Virus record (IMG/VR): IMGVR_UViG_3300042554_000389
Span: 1-25,196 of that record
Length of the DNA: 25,196 bases
From: a virus
Reading direction: 5' to 3' (one strand)
The position numbers and the translations under genes were made by a program. Below the pieces are notes generated by a model. The model saw nothing but the letters and a program-made list of their open reading frames with translations. It searched no databases and was not told the DNA's origin. How positions within the stretch are numbered: the first letter of the stretch is position 1; each line of letters opens with the position of its first letter. Below, piece by piece: positions 1 to 5,203 of this stretch.

Positions 1-4
1 ACCT

Positions 5-32
5 ATAAAAAAAGGAGGGAATCAACCCCTCC
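5..32 (-). terminator. Intrinsic terminator of the micro-operon
   Basis: On the minus strand a 6-bp GC-rich stem (GGAGGG at 32-27 pairing with CCCTCC at 19-14) with a 7-nt loop is followed directly by seven T (13-7). It lies 5 nt after the stop codon of the 27-residue gene, so it closes the three-gene micro-operon. Confidence 0.9.
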
Positions 33-37
33 GATTT

Positions 38-121
38 CTACTTAAATAAAAATTGAATATAAAGCGACAATAAAACAAGTACAACCGCAGATCCTGCGGC
101 AATTTGTAATATTGCAAACAT
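38..121 (-). CDS. 27-residue single-pass membrane micro-protein
   Basis: ATG at 121-119, TAG stop at 40-38. The start overlaps the previous gene's TGA by one base (TGATG), and a GGAG ribosome-binding site sits 7 nt upstream inside that gene, so translation is probably coupled. Nearly the whole product is one hydrophobic helix (residues 2-26: two Ala, Gly-Ser, then a Val/Leu-rich stretch) ending in Lys, which suggests a single membrane-spanning segment in the host membrane. I do not recognise a family. Short hydrophobic phage proteins can act in lysis, membrane remodelling or superinfection exclusion, but nothing here selects among these. The ribosome-binding site, the overlap and the terminator immediately downstream argue that it is a real gene. 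Confidence 0.68.
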   Translation of the reverse strand: MFAILQIAAGSAVVLVLLSLYIQFLFK

Positions 122-219
122 CACTTTACTCCAACGAGTTGTGCTAATTGTGCCTGATGGCGACGCTCTTCTTTTTGTTTTTGTTCTTTAATAAGTTGTA
201 GGAAGTTAAGTTTCTTCAC
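121..219 (-). CDS. 32-residue charged helical micro-protein
   Basis: GTG start at 219-217, TGA stop at 123-121. The GTG shares GTGA with the end of the preceding gene, and a strong GGAGG site lies 7 nt upstream, which makes the GTG convincing despite the short length. The product is almost entirely helix-prone and basic: a Leu/Phe N-terminal part (residues 4-10), a Lys/Gln/Glu/Arg-rich centre (11-25) and a Leu-rich end. It has no Cys and no membrane segment. The function is unknown; it could be an amphipathic peptide or a small host-protein binder. Its tight coupling to both neighbours suggests the three products are made together and may act together, which is inference. Confidence 0.68.
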   Translation of the reverse strand: MKKLNFLQLIKEQKQKEERRHQAQLAQLVGVK

Positions 220-353
220 TTGTGTCCCTCCTTTACAAACTTAACACCACGATAGGTTTCGTTGTATTGTTGGGCTTGTTGTTGCATTTGCTGTTGGTAT
301 TCAATACGCTTTTGAGTATCGTATTCAACACCACGGTATACGACTTTCGACAT
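216..353 (-). CDS. DUF4278-like YRG-repeat small protein (45 residues)
   Basis: ATG at 353-351 with an AAGGAG site 7 nt upstream; TGA stop at 218-216 overlapping the next gene's GTG. The protein has two copies of a Tyr-Arg-Gly-Val motif (residues 6-9 and 34-37) separated by a Gln-rich linker (residues 20-29). Paired YRG motifs at this spacing are the hallmark of the small DUF4278 family, found in cyanobacteria and their phages; the assignment is from memory of the pattern, not a search. The molecular function of that family is not established. It is the first gene of a three-gene micro-operon preceded by a structured leader and a promoter region. Confidence 0.8.
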   Translation of the reverse strand: MSKVVYRGVEYDTQKRIEYQQQMQQQAQQYNETYRGVKFVKEGHK

Positions 354-505
354 TGGTTTTCTCCTTAGTTTTTTAGGTTAAAGAGCGTTCCTTCAGTCGG
401 CGTTTGCGTTCGCTATTTGTAGATAGCGAATGAACGATCCGTTCCGCGTCGGCTTACTTCCGTCTGGATTTCCAGATGAACGATAGGAGTATTATACTCC
501 CTTTC
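354..505 (-). promoter_or_regulatory. Structured 5' leader of the micro-operon
   Basis: About 150 nt of untranslated leader on the minus strand, more GC-rich than its surroundings. It holds an 8-bp hairpin (TTCGCTAT at 430-423 with ATAGCGAA at 416-409, 6-nt loop), a 5-bp hairpin with a 4-nt loop (476-463), and two direct repeats: ATCGTTCAT at 484-476 and 438-430, and GCCGAC...GGAACG at 453-440 and 401-386. No reading frame with a ribosome-binding site is visible in it. It may control translation or stability of the micro-operon; the function is inferred only from structure and position. Confidence 0.55.
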
Positions 506-520
506 AGGGATATTTAGCAA
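491..520 (-). promoter_or_regulatory. Overlapping late (T4-type) and sigma70-like promoters
   Basis: On the minus strand CTAAATA (517-511) matches the late promoter box of T4-like cyanophages. It overlaps a possible sigma70 promoter: TTGCTA (520-515), an 18-nt spacer and a perfect TATAAT (496-491). The TATAAT sits in a palindrome (500-486, GGAGTAT / ATACTCC arms), and a small CCCT-GAA-AGGG hairpin lies between the boxes. Either promoter would drive the leader and micro-operon below. Confidence 0.6.
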
Positions 521-563
521 CAATTAGTTGTATAAAATGTTACAATTTTAAAAACCTTCGCGT

Positions 564-591
564 GAGAAAATTTTGCCGGAAAATTTTCCTC
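564..591 (-). terminator. Possible terminator hairpin after the 123-residue gene
   Basis: Reading the minus strand, GAG-G-AAAATTTT (591-580) can pair with AAAATTTT-CTC (574-564) around a 5-nt loop CCGGC, giving 11 bp with one bulged base, 12 nt after the stop codon at 604. A T5 run follows only about 10 nt later (554-550), so it may be a weak terminator or an RNA 3'-end stabiliser. The remainder of 521-603 is AT-rich, with nothing else I can name. Confidence 0.4.
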
Positions 592-603
592 CGATTTGGG
601 AAA

Positions 604-975
604 TCACTTGCGCTTTTTGGTTTTGGGTGCTTGATATCCCCAGAGTCTAGGATTCACCCGTCCATCTGCCCATTCAATTTTTTTGAGTGCATCACCAAAC
701 TTATCCCAGTACATATCAAAGATATTAGACATCTTATTAGACCGAGTAATATCATAAGACATTTTTCCACCACGAACATAAGAAACCAAATGAGCATCAC
801 TAGGTAGTTGTGGATTCTTGGCGTCTATCTTATTGCAATTCTCTTGAATTACTTCACATCCATAACGAGACCTAGAAAGTTCTTTTTCGTGTGCCGACCA
901 AACTTCATTTGTCTCCTTACTGGATGCCTCTTCTTTTTCTGTCGGCATCTTCTTTCGTGTAATATTTTTTTCCAT
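604..975 (-). CDS. Uncharacterised phage protein (123 residues)
   Basis: ATG at 975-973 with a GGAG site about 9 nt upstream, which favours this start over the internal Met10. The product is soluble and charged: a Lys/Glu/Ser-rich N-terminal third (residues 1-35, probably disordered), a central part with a Cys pair (about residues 40 and 47), a compact C-terminal region rich in Tyr, Trp and Met (about 65-113), and a basic tail ending in Lys-Lys-Arg-Lys. It has no signal peptide or membrane segment. I do not recognise the family. It lies 25 nt after the 210-residue gene in the same direction, so it probably shares its transcript, and a possible terminator hairpin follows. The basic tail could bind nucleic acid, but that is only suggestive. 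Confidence 0.75.
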   Translation of the reverse strand: MEKNITRKKMPTEKEEASSKETNEVWSAHEKELSRSRYGCEVIQENCNKIDAKNPQLPSDAHLVSYVRGGKMSYDITRSNKMSNIFDMYWDKFGDALKKIEWADGRVNPRLWGYQAPKTKKRK

Positions 976-1000
976 TATAATAACTCCAATATATTATGTA

Positions 1001-1633
1001 TTAGGAACGACCTCCCCAATGAATATCGGGATAAGCTTCTGAGACAATTTCTTTTGTGATTTTATATTTTGTTTGAAGTTGCTTATCTTTTATCAGACAA
1101 ATAATCTCTGCTTCAAGAGGATGCAAACCTTCAAGAATACTAATGAACATTGATTCTCTACGAATGTTGTTCAGACCATCATTACCACCTTTAATAAAGT
1201 GATAAAAGTTCTTGAACTCTTTACGGATCGTCGTGCGTTGTTGAGTATCATTAATTCCCATTGAGAACGAACCCGTTTCGTGCATTCTACGAATATCTTC
1301 AGTAATCTTGGTGCTCAGAGACCCACTATAAGAAGTCTGCTCTGAGTATCCAGAATAAGGAACAGGTCCTTCTGGAACCATTGAAATAATACTCTCATCA
1401 AAATTCCAAATAAAAATTGCTTTGAGAGAAGGATGTTCATACTTCTTTAAAATCTCTACCTTTTTAGCACTTGAACGCTGTCTGGATACAAGGTCCAGAA
1501 CTTCAAATGCAAAAGGATTTTTTGGTAAATCTGGAATGACTTCTGGAGTCTTAGCAACTTTTGGTGTTGCTGATTTTGTCGTAGATGTCTTTGCTCTACT
1601 CGTCGTCTTCGTCGTTGTCATAATTTTCGTCAT
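1001..1633 (-). CDS. Conserved T4-like cyanophage protein of unknown function (210 residues)
   Basis: An ATG at 1633 is preferred over the TTG one codon earlier; another ATG at 1621 is possible, and neither has a clear ribosome-binding site. The first ~35 residues are Thr/Lys/Ala/Ser-rich and look disordered. The body opens with an Asn-Pro-Phe-Ala-Phe-Glu-Val segment, followed by Lys-Lys-Tyr-Glu-His-Pro-Ser-Leu-Lys and Trp-Asn-Phe-Asp-Glu motifs that I associate with a protein family widespread in T4-like cyanophages (possibly DUF6433, from memory and unchecked). The C-terminal half is helical, with a Gly-Gly-Asn-Asp-Gly turn and a Leu-His-Pro-Leu-Glu-Ala-Glu segment. Function is not known to me. 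Its start overlaps the small membrane protein gene by 38 nt in another frame, so the two are likely translated in a coupled way. Confidence 0.85.
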   Translation of the reverse strand: MTKIMTTTKTTSRAKTSTTKSATPKVAKTPEVIPDLPKNPFAFEVLDLVSRQRSSAKKVEILKKYEHPSLKAIFIWNFDESIISMVPEGPVPYSGYSEQTSYSGSLSTKITEDIRRMHETGSFSMGINDTQQRTTIRKEFKNFYHFIKGGNDGLNNIRRESMFISILEGLHPLEAEIICLIKDKQLQTKYKITKEIVSEAYPDIHWGGRS

Positions 1634-1832
1634 CAAAATAATCTGGATTAAATGATATGGCTAGAACTTCATCAGGAATAACATTTCCATTGTGATCGTA
1701 GAATTCTGGATGTAACTTAGGAATTTCCCTATAATTCATCATATATTCTCTTGCTACCCAACCACCTATAAGTCCCACTATAAGAAACAATACTGTTAGA
1801 AAGGAACCAAATACTAGACTAACTGCTAACAT
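1596..1832 (-). CDS. Small single-pass membrane protein with acidic tail (78 residues)
   Basis: ATG at 1832-1830 with a clear GGAG site about 9 nt upstream. Residues 4-26 form a hydrophobic transmembrane segment with Gly-Leu-Ile-Gly-Gly-Trp near its end. A soluble part follows with a Lys-Leu-His-Pro-Glu-Phe-Tyr-Asp motif and Asn-Gly-Asn-Val-Ile-Pro-Asp-Glu, and the last 15 residues are almost all Asp, Glu, Asn and Tyr. The topology suggests an anchored protein with a strongly acidic tail, but the side of the membrane is not evident. The acidic tail is encoded by the same bases that encode the Thr/Lys-rich start of the next gene in another frame. The function is unknown; proteins of this layout occur in many T4-like cyanophages as conserved hypotheticals (recalled, not searched). 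Confidence 0.82.
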   Translation of the reverse strand: MLAVSLVFGSFLTVLFLIVGLIGGWVAREYMMNYREIPKLHPEFYDHNGNVIPDEVLAISFNPDYFDDENYDNDEDDE

Positions 1833-2015
1833 TTCTTTTTCTCCGGGAAATTACTTTTCTTTTCCTTGATTTAAAGGAAAACTCAAAATAGATGGTTACC
1901 TCCCGATTTAGAAAGCAAACCATCTTCTCAAAGATGATATGAAAGGGTTGAGTCTGCTTTCTTTTTCCTCCATTAAGTATCAATTCAATACCACGATTGA
2001 AGTGGTCTTCCTTTT
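1833..2015 (-). promoter_or_regulatory. Long hairpin-rich leader before the membrane protein
   Basis: This 180-nt stretch between a late box and the 78-residue gene has several minus-strand hairpins: ACCAC/GTGGT (2006-1990, 7-nt loop); an outer 7-bp GAAAGCA/TGCTTTC pair (1961-1955 with 1917-1911) enclosing a CATCTT-TGAG-AAGATG tetraloop hairpin (1936-1921); and a perfect 8-bp TTTTCCTT/AAGGAAAA stem (1881-1874 with 1867-1860). A weak reading frame with a TTG start also spans it but lacks a ribosome-binding site, so I treat it as a leader. Confidence 0.45.
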
Positions 2016-2022
2016 TATTTAG
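2016..2022 (-). promoter_or_regulatory. Late promoter box CTAAATA
   Basis: A CTAAATA box on the minus strand begins 8 nt after the glutaredoxin stop codon and points toward the membrane protein and its downstream genes. It matches the box used by T4-like cyanophage late promoters. Confidence 0.55.
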
Positions 2023-2029
2023 GTTCTTA

Positions 2030-2266
2030 TCAGACAATTTGCTTCTCTTTGAGGAATTTGATGGTCTCAACAGAACCTCCTAACTTCTGGTCGTCACATA
2101 CTACTTGAGGGAAGGTGGAACCTTCACCAAACTCAGAGTAAAACTCATCACGGGTAAAGTCTTCACCCAAAGTATACACTACAAAGTTACTATTTGTCAA
2201 TTCAAGGACTTGTTTAACTTTATAACAATAAGGGCAATCTTCTTTCGAATAGACAGTAAAGTTCAT
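2030..2266 (-). CDS. grx: Glutaredoxin
   Basis: This 78-residue protein has the full length of a phage glutaredoxin. The redox motif Cys-Pro-Tyr-Cys lies at residues 11-14 after a beta strand; Thr-Phe-Pro-Gln-Val (51-55) supplies the cis-proline; Gly-Gly (63-64) followed by Ser and Glu is the usual glutathione-contact turn. It reduces disulfides with glutathione. In T4-like phages its best-known partner is ribonucleotide reductase, which makes dNTPs for replication, though no such gene is in this window. ATG at 2266-2264 has an AT-rich upstream region with no clear ribosome-binding site. A sigma70-type promoter, interrupted by a terminator, lies upstream, and a late box follows the gene. The family call is certain; the in vivo substrate is inferred. 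Confidence 0.95.
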   Translation of the reverse strand: MNFTVYSKEDCPYCYKVKQVLELTNSNFVVYTLGEDFTRDEFYSEFGEGSTFPQVVCDDQKLGGSVETIKFLKEKQIV

Positions 2267-2299
2267 TGTTTCTTATAATTTTATAATAATTTATAATAG

Positions 2300-2326
2300 A
2301 AAAAAAGAGGGCATAAAACCCTCTTT
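2300..2326 (-). terminator. Intrinsic terminator upstream of glutaredoxin
   Basis: A perfect 8-bp minus-strand stem (AAAGAGGG at 2326-2319, CCCTCTTT at 2311-2304) with loop TTTTATG continues into a T7 run (2306-2300). It would end transcripts of the fibre block and also those from the sigma70 promoter at 2406-2434. Its 5' arm can alternatively pair with an 8-nt segment upstream (2366-2359). Confidence 0.9.
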
Positions 2327-2399
2327 AGTAACCACCAACTCACCTCTTCACACCACCGAAGAGGGTCTTCATTCCCAAAGTTACAAGGATGTTGAAGAC
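2300..2399 (-). ncRNA. Candidate ~100-nt small RNA or attenuated leader
   Basis: The expected transcript starts near 2399, about 7 nt after a consensus TATAAT, and ends at the terminator. It can fold into hairpin A (GTCTTCA 2399-2393 with TGAAGAC 2371-2365, 21-nt loop), hairpin B directly abutting it (CCTCTTC 2364-2358 with GAAGAGG 2349-2343, 8-nt loop), a 16-nt linker, and the terminator hairpin. Its only ATG frame is 10 codons (2372-2340) without a ribosome-binding site. Either it is a stand-alone small RNA or a leader controlling glutaredoxin by attenuation, because segment 2366-2359 can pair with either hairpin B or the terminator's 5' arm. The structure is seen in the sequence; expression is inferred. 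Confidence 0.6.
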
Positions 2400-2405
2400 T
2401 TGTAT

Positions 2406-2434
2406 ATTATACGGGAGTTTTGAAAAAAAGTCAA
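2406..2434 (-). promoter_or_regulatory. Consensus sigma70-type promoter
   Basis: The minus strand has TTGACT (2434-2429), a 17-nt spacer and TATAAT (2411-2406). It is the best host-type promoter in the window and is typical of early phage transcription. It reads toward the small-RNA segment and glutaredoxin. Confidence 0.85.
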
Positions 2435-2486
2435 GCAGTATGAATCTTTCTACTGTTTATATTATTTTGGCACATTTAGTAAGTGG

Positions 2487-2501
2487 GACTATAAGGTCTC
2501 A
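2487..2501. repeat. Shared 3'-end sequence, copy 1 (copy 2 at 3836-3850)
   Basis: The minus-strand 15-mer TGAGACCTTATAGTC is identical at the ends of the 2499 and 3838 genes, and similarity continues outward with a 3-4 nt insertion. In the 3838 gene it encodes the last residues and the TAG stop; in the 2499 gene the TGA within it is the stop, so the reading frames differ. It may mark a recombination junction. Confidence 0.7.
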
Positions 2502-3803
2502 GCGGATCAACCATTCCTCAACGGAATCGCTGATGTCGCGCATCTTGATCCAGCGGTTGCCAGTAGGTTGCCCTTTACGAAGGCGGAGCTTGCCCATCAG
2601 ACCGACGCAATCCCACTCTGGGCGTTGTTCGCGGGAAATGTATTCCGCATCTGGGTCATAGGCTGGATTCAGCTTGCGGCGCTGTTGAACGACCGTATTG
2701 CCATCTTCGTCTTCAACCTCGTAATCCTCAAGGATGTAGGTGCCGAACTCATCGCGCAGATACTTACCGCTCCACTTGTTCCAAGCTGCGTCACCGACAA
2801 CGGATGGATTACCAGAAATCACGCCGATGGGATCTTCACCATCTTCAGCAGGTCGGATCTTTTCGCCGTCAAGCACAACACTGATACCACGGCGGTCGTC
2901 TTTGTCAGGGTTGCCATCGCTCCATTCAAAGTATTCAGCGTAGTCAGCACCGCCGCCGGTCCAAGTACCATCGCATAAACCAGTGCCATCTCCGCGAAGA
3001 TTAAACTCTACATCTCCAAAATCACCGCTGAATAGTCTAATAAAGTTGTAAGCGGTATTGGCTGCTCTATTAGCATTAGCATATATCACAGTGCTTGCAT
3101 ACGAACCGTTTGTTGCGTATGCACTGATAACACCCGAACCGCTAGCTGCGTTTAAAACGGCAAGCTTATCGCCAGAATCAGCTTTACCCATTTCAATACT
3201 TCCGTCCGCCCGGATTCTCATTCGCTCTGTCGGGATGCTCGCTCCGGCGGCTGTTGTGGAAAATACGAGGCGCCCTGGCATACTGTTGACACCAACGGCA
3301 CTATCTGCATAGCACTCAATTTCAGCGGCGCGAACAAATTTGGCGCCGTCATTGCCTTGATAAGTGAGTCCGCCAATGCGGTCACCACTCTGAACTATAG
3401 TGTTCCCGGTTCCACGAGAGCGCCCAAGAATAAAGCGTGGGCCATCAGCATCATTTGAGTTGCGTGTAACAGAAAGACTGCAATCCCCGGAGGTGCTTCC
3501 CTCTACTTGAAGCAACGGATTAACAACACCATCGAAGAACCCAGTCCGCGCAGTCATCACCCCAACCAACAATCTTCCGGAACTATCGATGCGAGCTCGT
3601 TCACTACTACCAGTACCTAGTGTTAATACATTAGTCGCAGGAGAAAATATAGAGGCACCAGTACCGACTGTAAGAGTACCACCAGTCGTTCTTAAATCAG
3701 AAATCGTCGTGATACCTGCGATTACAACACCAGTATTACTGAGAGTTACGGTGCCTAATCCACTTTGGTTTGTGATTGAATTTACACGAATTACTGATGA
3801 CAT
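2499..3803 (-). CDS. Fibre protein with C-terminal Peptidase_G2-type autocleavage domain
   Basis: 434 residues. The N-terminal part (1-90) is made of short beta repeats of the Val-Gly-Thr-Gly and Ser-Ser-Gly-Arg-Leu-Leu-Val-Gly type seen in the other fibres. The middle (about 90-280) has fibre-like beta segments. From about residue 283 an Ala-Asp-Tyr-Ala-Glu-Tyr-Phe-Glu-Trp motif, Asp-Gly-Asn-Pro, an Asp-Arg-Arg-Gly segment and Gly-Val-Ile-Ser-Gly-Asn-Pro-Ser match the Peptidase_G2 intramolecular chaperone domain known from phi29-like appendage proteins. That domain assists trimer folding and then cuts itself off. The C-terminal coding part is clearly richer in GC (about 55-58% in lines sampled) than the other fibres (about 40%), suggesting acquisition. 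A late box lies 16 nt upstream of the ATG. The domain call is from motif recall; the fibre role is inferred from neighbours. Confidence 0.87.
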   Translation of the reverse strand: MSSVIRVNSITNQSGLGTVTLSNTGVVIAGITTISDLRTTGGTLTVGTGASIFSPATNVLTLGTGSSERARIDSSGRLLVGVMTARTGFFDGVVNPLLQVEGSTSGDCSLSVTRNSNDADGPRFILGRSRGTGNTIVQSGDRIGGLTYQGNDGAKFVRAAEIECYADSAVGVNSMPGRLVFSTTAAGASIPTERMRIRADGSIEMGKADSGDKLAVLNAASGSGVISAYATNGSYASTVIYANANRAANTAYNFIRLFSGDFGDVEFNLRGDGTGLCDGTWTGGGADYAEYFEWSDGNPDKDDRRGISVVLDGEKIRPAEDGEDPIGVISGNPSVVGDAAWNKWSGKYLRDEFGTYILEDYEVEDEDGNTVVQQRRKLNPAYDPDAEYISREQRPEWDCVGLMGKLRLRKGQPTGNRWIKMRDISDSVEEWLIR

Positions 3804-3818
3804 TATGAGTTTTTTAGT

Positions 3819-3825
3819 TATTTAT
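3819..3825 (-). promoter_or_regulatory. Late promoter box ATAAATA
   Basis: Minus strand CTAATAAATA lies between the 3838 stop and the 3803 start, 16 nt upstream of the ATG. It fits a late promoter for the Peptidase_G2 fibre gene. Confidence 0.65.
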
Positions 3826-3837
3826 TAGCGAGTAAGA

Positions 3838-5175
3838 CTATAAGGTCTCAAGGGCTGCAACTTTGGCTTCGAGGGCTTCGATCTTGGAGATGGCTTCCTG
3901 CAGCGCAGCGGTCAATAAAGGCACAACCTTAGAAAGATCAACCGTTTGATGCTCGGGATTGCCTTCCTCATCAACTGCGTCTTTTTCTCCGCATACAGCC
4001 TCAGGAACGACTTCTTGCAGTTCGTGAGCAATAAAACCACTGACTTGAGTGTCTGGATAATCGATGTAATTGTAGGTTGAAGGCTTAAGTAGTTGAACCT
4101 TTAACAAAGCACCTGCAAACGGTTCTACGTTTTCTTTTAGGCGATAATCAGAGTTCGATCCGTAATTAACGCCAGCACCACTAACCGCAATAGTTCCGTG
4201 ATGAGTGCCAGTTCCCGTCTTAAATGAAATCCAGTTTGAGAGTCTATCTTGAATTACAAATCTAGCTACATTTGTTTGTACGGTAGCAATAGATACGCTT
4301 CCTAATGTATGAACAGGATCAGTACCTACAGTTGCATTTTCGGTTGTGCCTAGTCGTAACTCACCAGTATTAAGTATTGAAACTCGTACAGTCTGGCTGC
4401 CAAGTCCGTCTGCACAGGTCGAAAATACAAGACGCCCCGGATAATCATTTGCTCCGGCGTTTGCATCTGCTTCACATCCAATAACAGCAAATGTATTCCC
4501 GGCATTATCAGACCAGTTGATATTTCCTATTCCTTCTCCTGCGGTGATATTTCCGCCAGCGGCAGCTTCGCCTCTTTGGATTGAGATGTTACCACCAGCT
4601 GTCGAGTCTGGAATTTGTCCCTGAACGACAAGTCGTGAGAATGATCCGTTACTGCCTGTAGGACTTGTACTTGTCCCGATCAACAATCTGCCGGAGCTGT
4701 CAATACCAGCTCTTACTGACGCAGTACTAACATCAACAACACGAAGACTTGGTGTTGAAGTACTACCGAAAACATCAATATACCAAGCAGTTGCATTATC
4801 ACTTGCTCTACCAAAACTTAACTGACCACCTTCATTGGTTGAATCAACTCTACCTGCTTTAATTTCTCCACCAACAACATCAAGTCTAATTCCTGATCCA
4901 GGATTTGTGGTTCCTACTCCAAGATTGCCAGAAACATAAGCACCACCAGTAACTTGAAGTGGTTGTGATGCGGTTCCTGTTGATGTTGCTGCACCAATGA
5001 ATACTGGACCACTCGCAAAAGTAGATACACCACTTATATTAATATTTGCACCGCTACTTATATTAACTCCACTTACATTTACATTTCCCCCAGAAACACT
5101 CTGAAACGCTAAGGTATTTGCAATTGAAGTAATACTATTAATACCAGTAATACCTGTTGGGGTAATAATCGTCAT
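3838..5175 (-). CDS. Fibre protein with C-terminal Peptidase_S74 chaperone
   Basis: 445 residues. Residues 1-60 are short Ile/Thr/Ser/Gly beta repeats. One copy of the shared module (Phe-Ile-Gly-Ala-Ala, Thr-Gly-Thr-Ala-Ser-Gln, Tyr-Val-Ser-Gly, Gly-Thr-Thr-Asn-Pro) is at about 58-97, and further beta-rich fibre sequence follows. From residue 342 the Ser-Asp-Tyr-Arg-Leu-Lys-Glu-Asn motif opens a Peptidase_S74 domain (342-445), with Ser342 and Lys347 at the spacing of the catalytic Ser-Lys dyad. A Gly-Phe-Ile-Ala-His-Glu-Leu-Gln segment and a C-terminal coiled coil follow. In this family the domain trimerises the fibre and then cleaves itself off just before the Ser, so the mature fibre would be about 341 residues. 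The ATG has a GGAG site and a late box upstream. The target is presumably a host surface glycan. Confidence 0.93.
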   Translation of the reverse strand: MTIITPTGITGINSITSIANTLAFQSVSGGNVNVSGVNISSGANINISGVSTFASGPVFIGAATSTGTASQPLQVTGGAYVSGNLGVGTTNPGSGIRLDVVGGEIKAGRVDSTNEGGQLSFGRASDNATAWYIDVFGSTSTPSLRVVDVSTASVRAGIDSSGRLLIGTSTSPTGSNGSFSRLVVQGQIPDSTAGGNISIQRGEAAAGGNITAGEGIGNINWSDNAGNTFAVIGCEADANAGANDYPGRLVFSTCADGLGSQTVRVSILNTGELRLGTTENATVGTDPVHTLGSVSIATVQTNVARFVIQDRLSNWISFKTGTGTHHGTIAVSGAGVNYGSNSDYRLKENVEPFAGALLKVQLLKPSTYNYIDYPDTQVSGFIAHELQEVVPEAVCGEKDAVDEEGNPEHQTVDLSKVVPLLTAALQEAISKIEALEAKVAALETL

Positions 5176-5196
5176 TTTATCTCTCTCCCATCCTCA

Positions 5197-5203
5197 TATT
5201 TAT
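5197..5203 (-). promoter_or_regulatory. Late promoter box ATAAATA
   Basis: Minus strand ATAAATA touches the stop codon of the 88-residue gene and lies 22 nt upstream of the 5175 ATG. It fits a late promoter for the S74 fibre gene. Confidence 0.65.

Noticed and set aside
1819-2070. 83-codon minus-strand frame beginning inside glutaredoxin
   Set aside because: TTG start, no ribosome-binding site, overlap with genes at both ends, and the interior is full of hairpin arms. Kept only as an alternative to the structured leader.
1-2300. tRNA genes in the left small-gene region
   Set aside because: No cloverleaf, TTC-arm or anticodon arrangement was seen; the hairpins there do not fit a tRNA.
2340-2372. 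10-codon leader peptide inside the candidate small RNA
   Set aside because: Its ATG has no ribosome-binding site and the frame coincides with hairpin arms. Too short to claim as a gene, though it would matter if attenuation is real.
2568-2978. 136-codon plus-strand frame, and similar plus-strand frames such as 21550-21909
   Set aside because: They are antisense to fibre genes with strong family motifs and have no start signals. Long antisense frames are expected opposite Ser/Thr/Gly-rich repeats.
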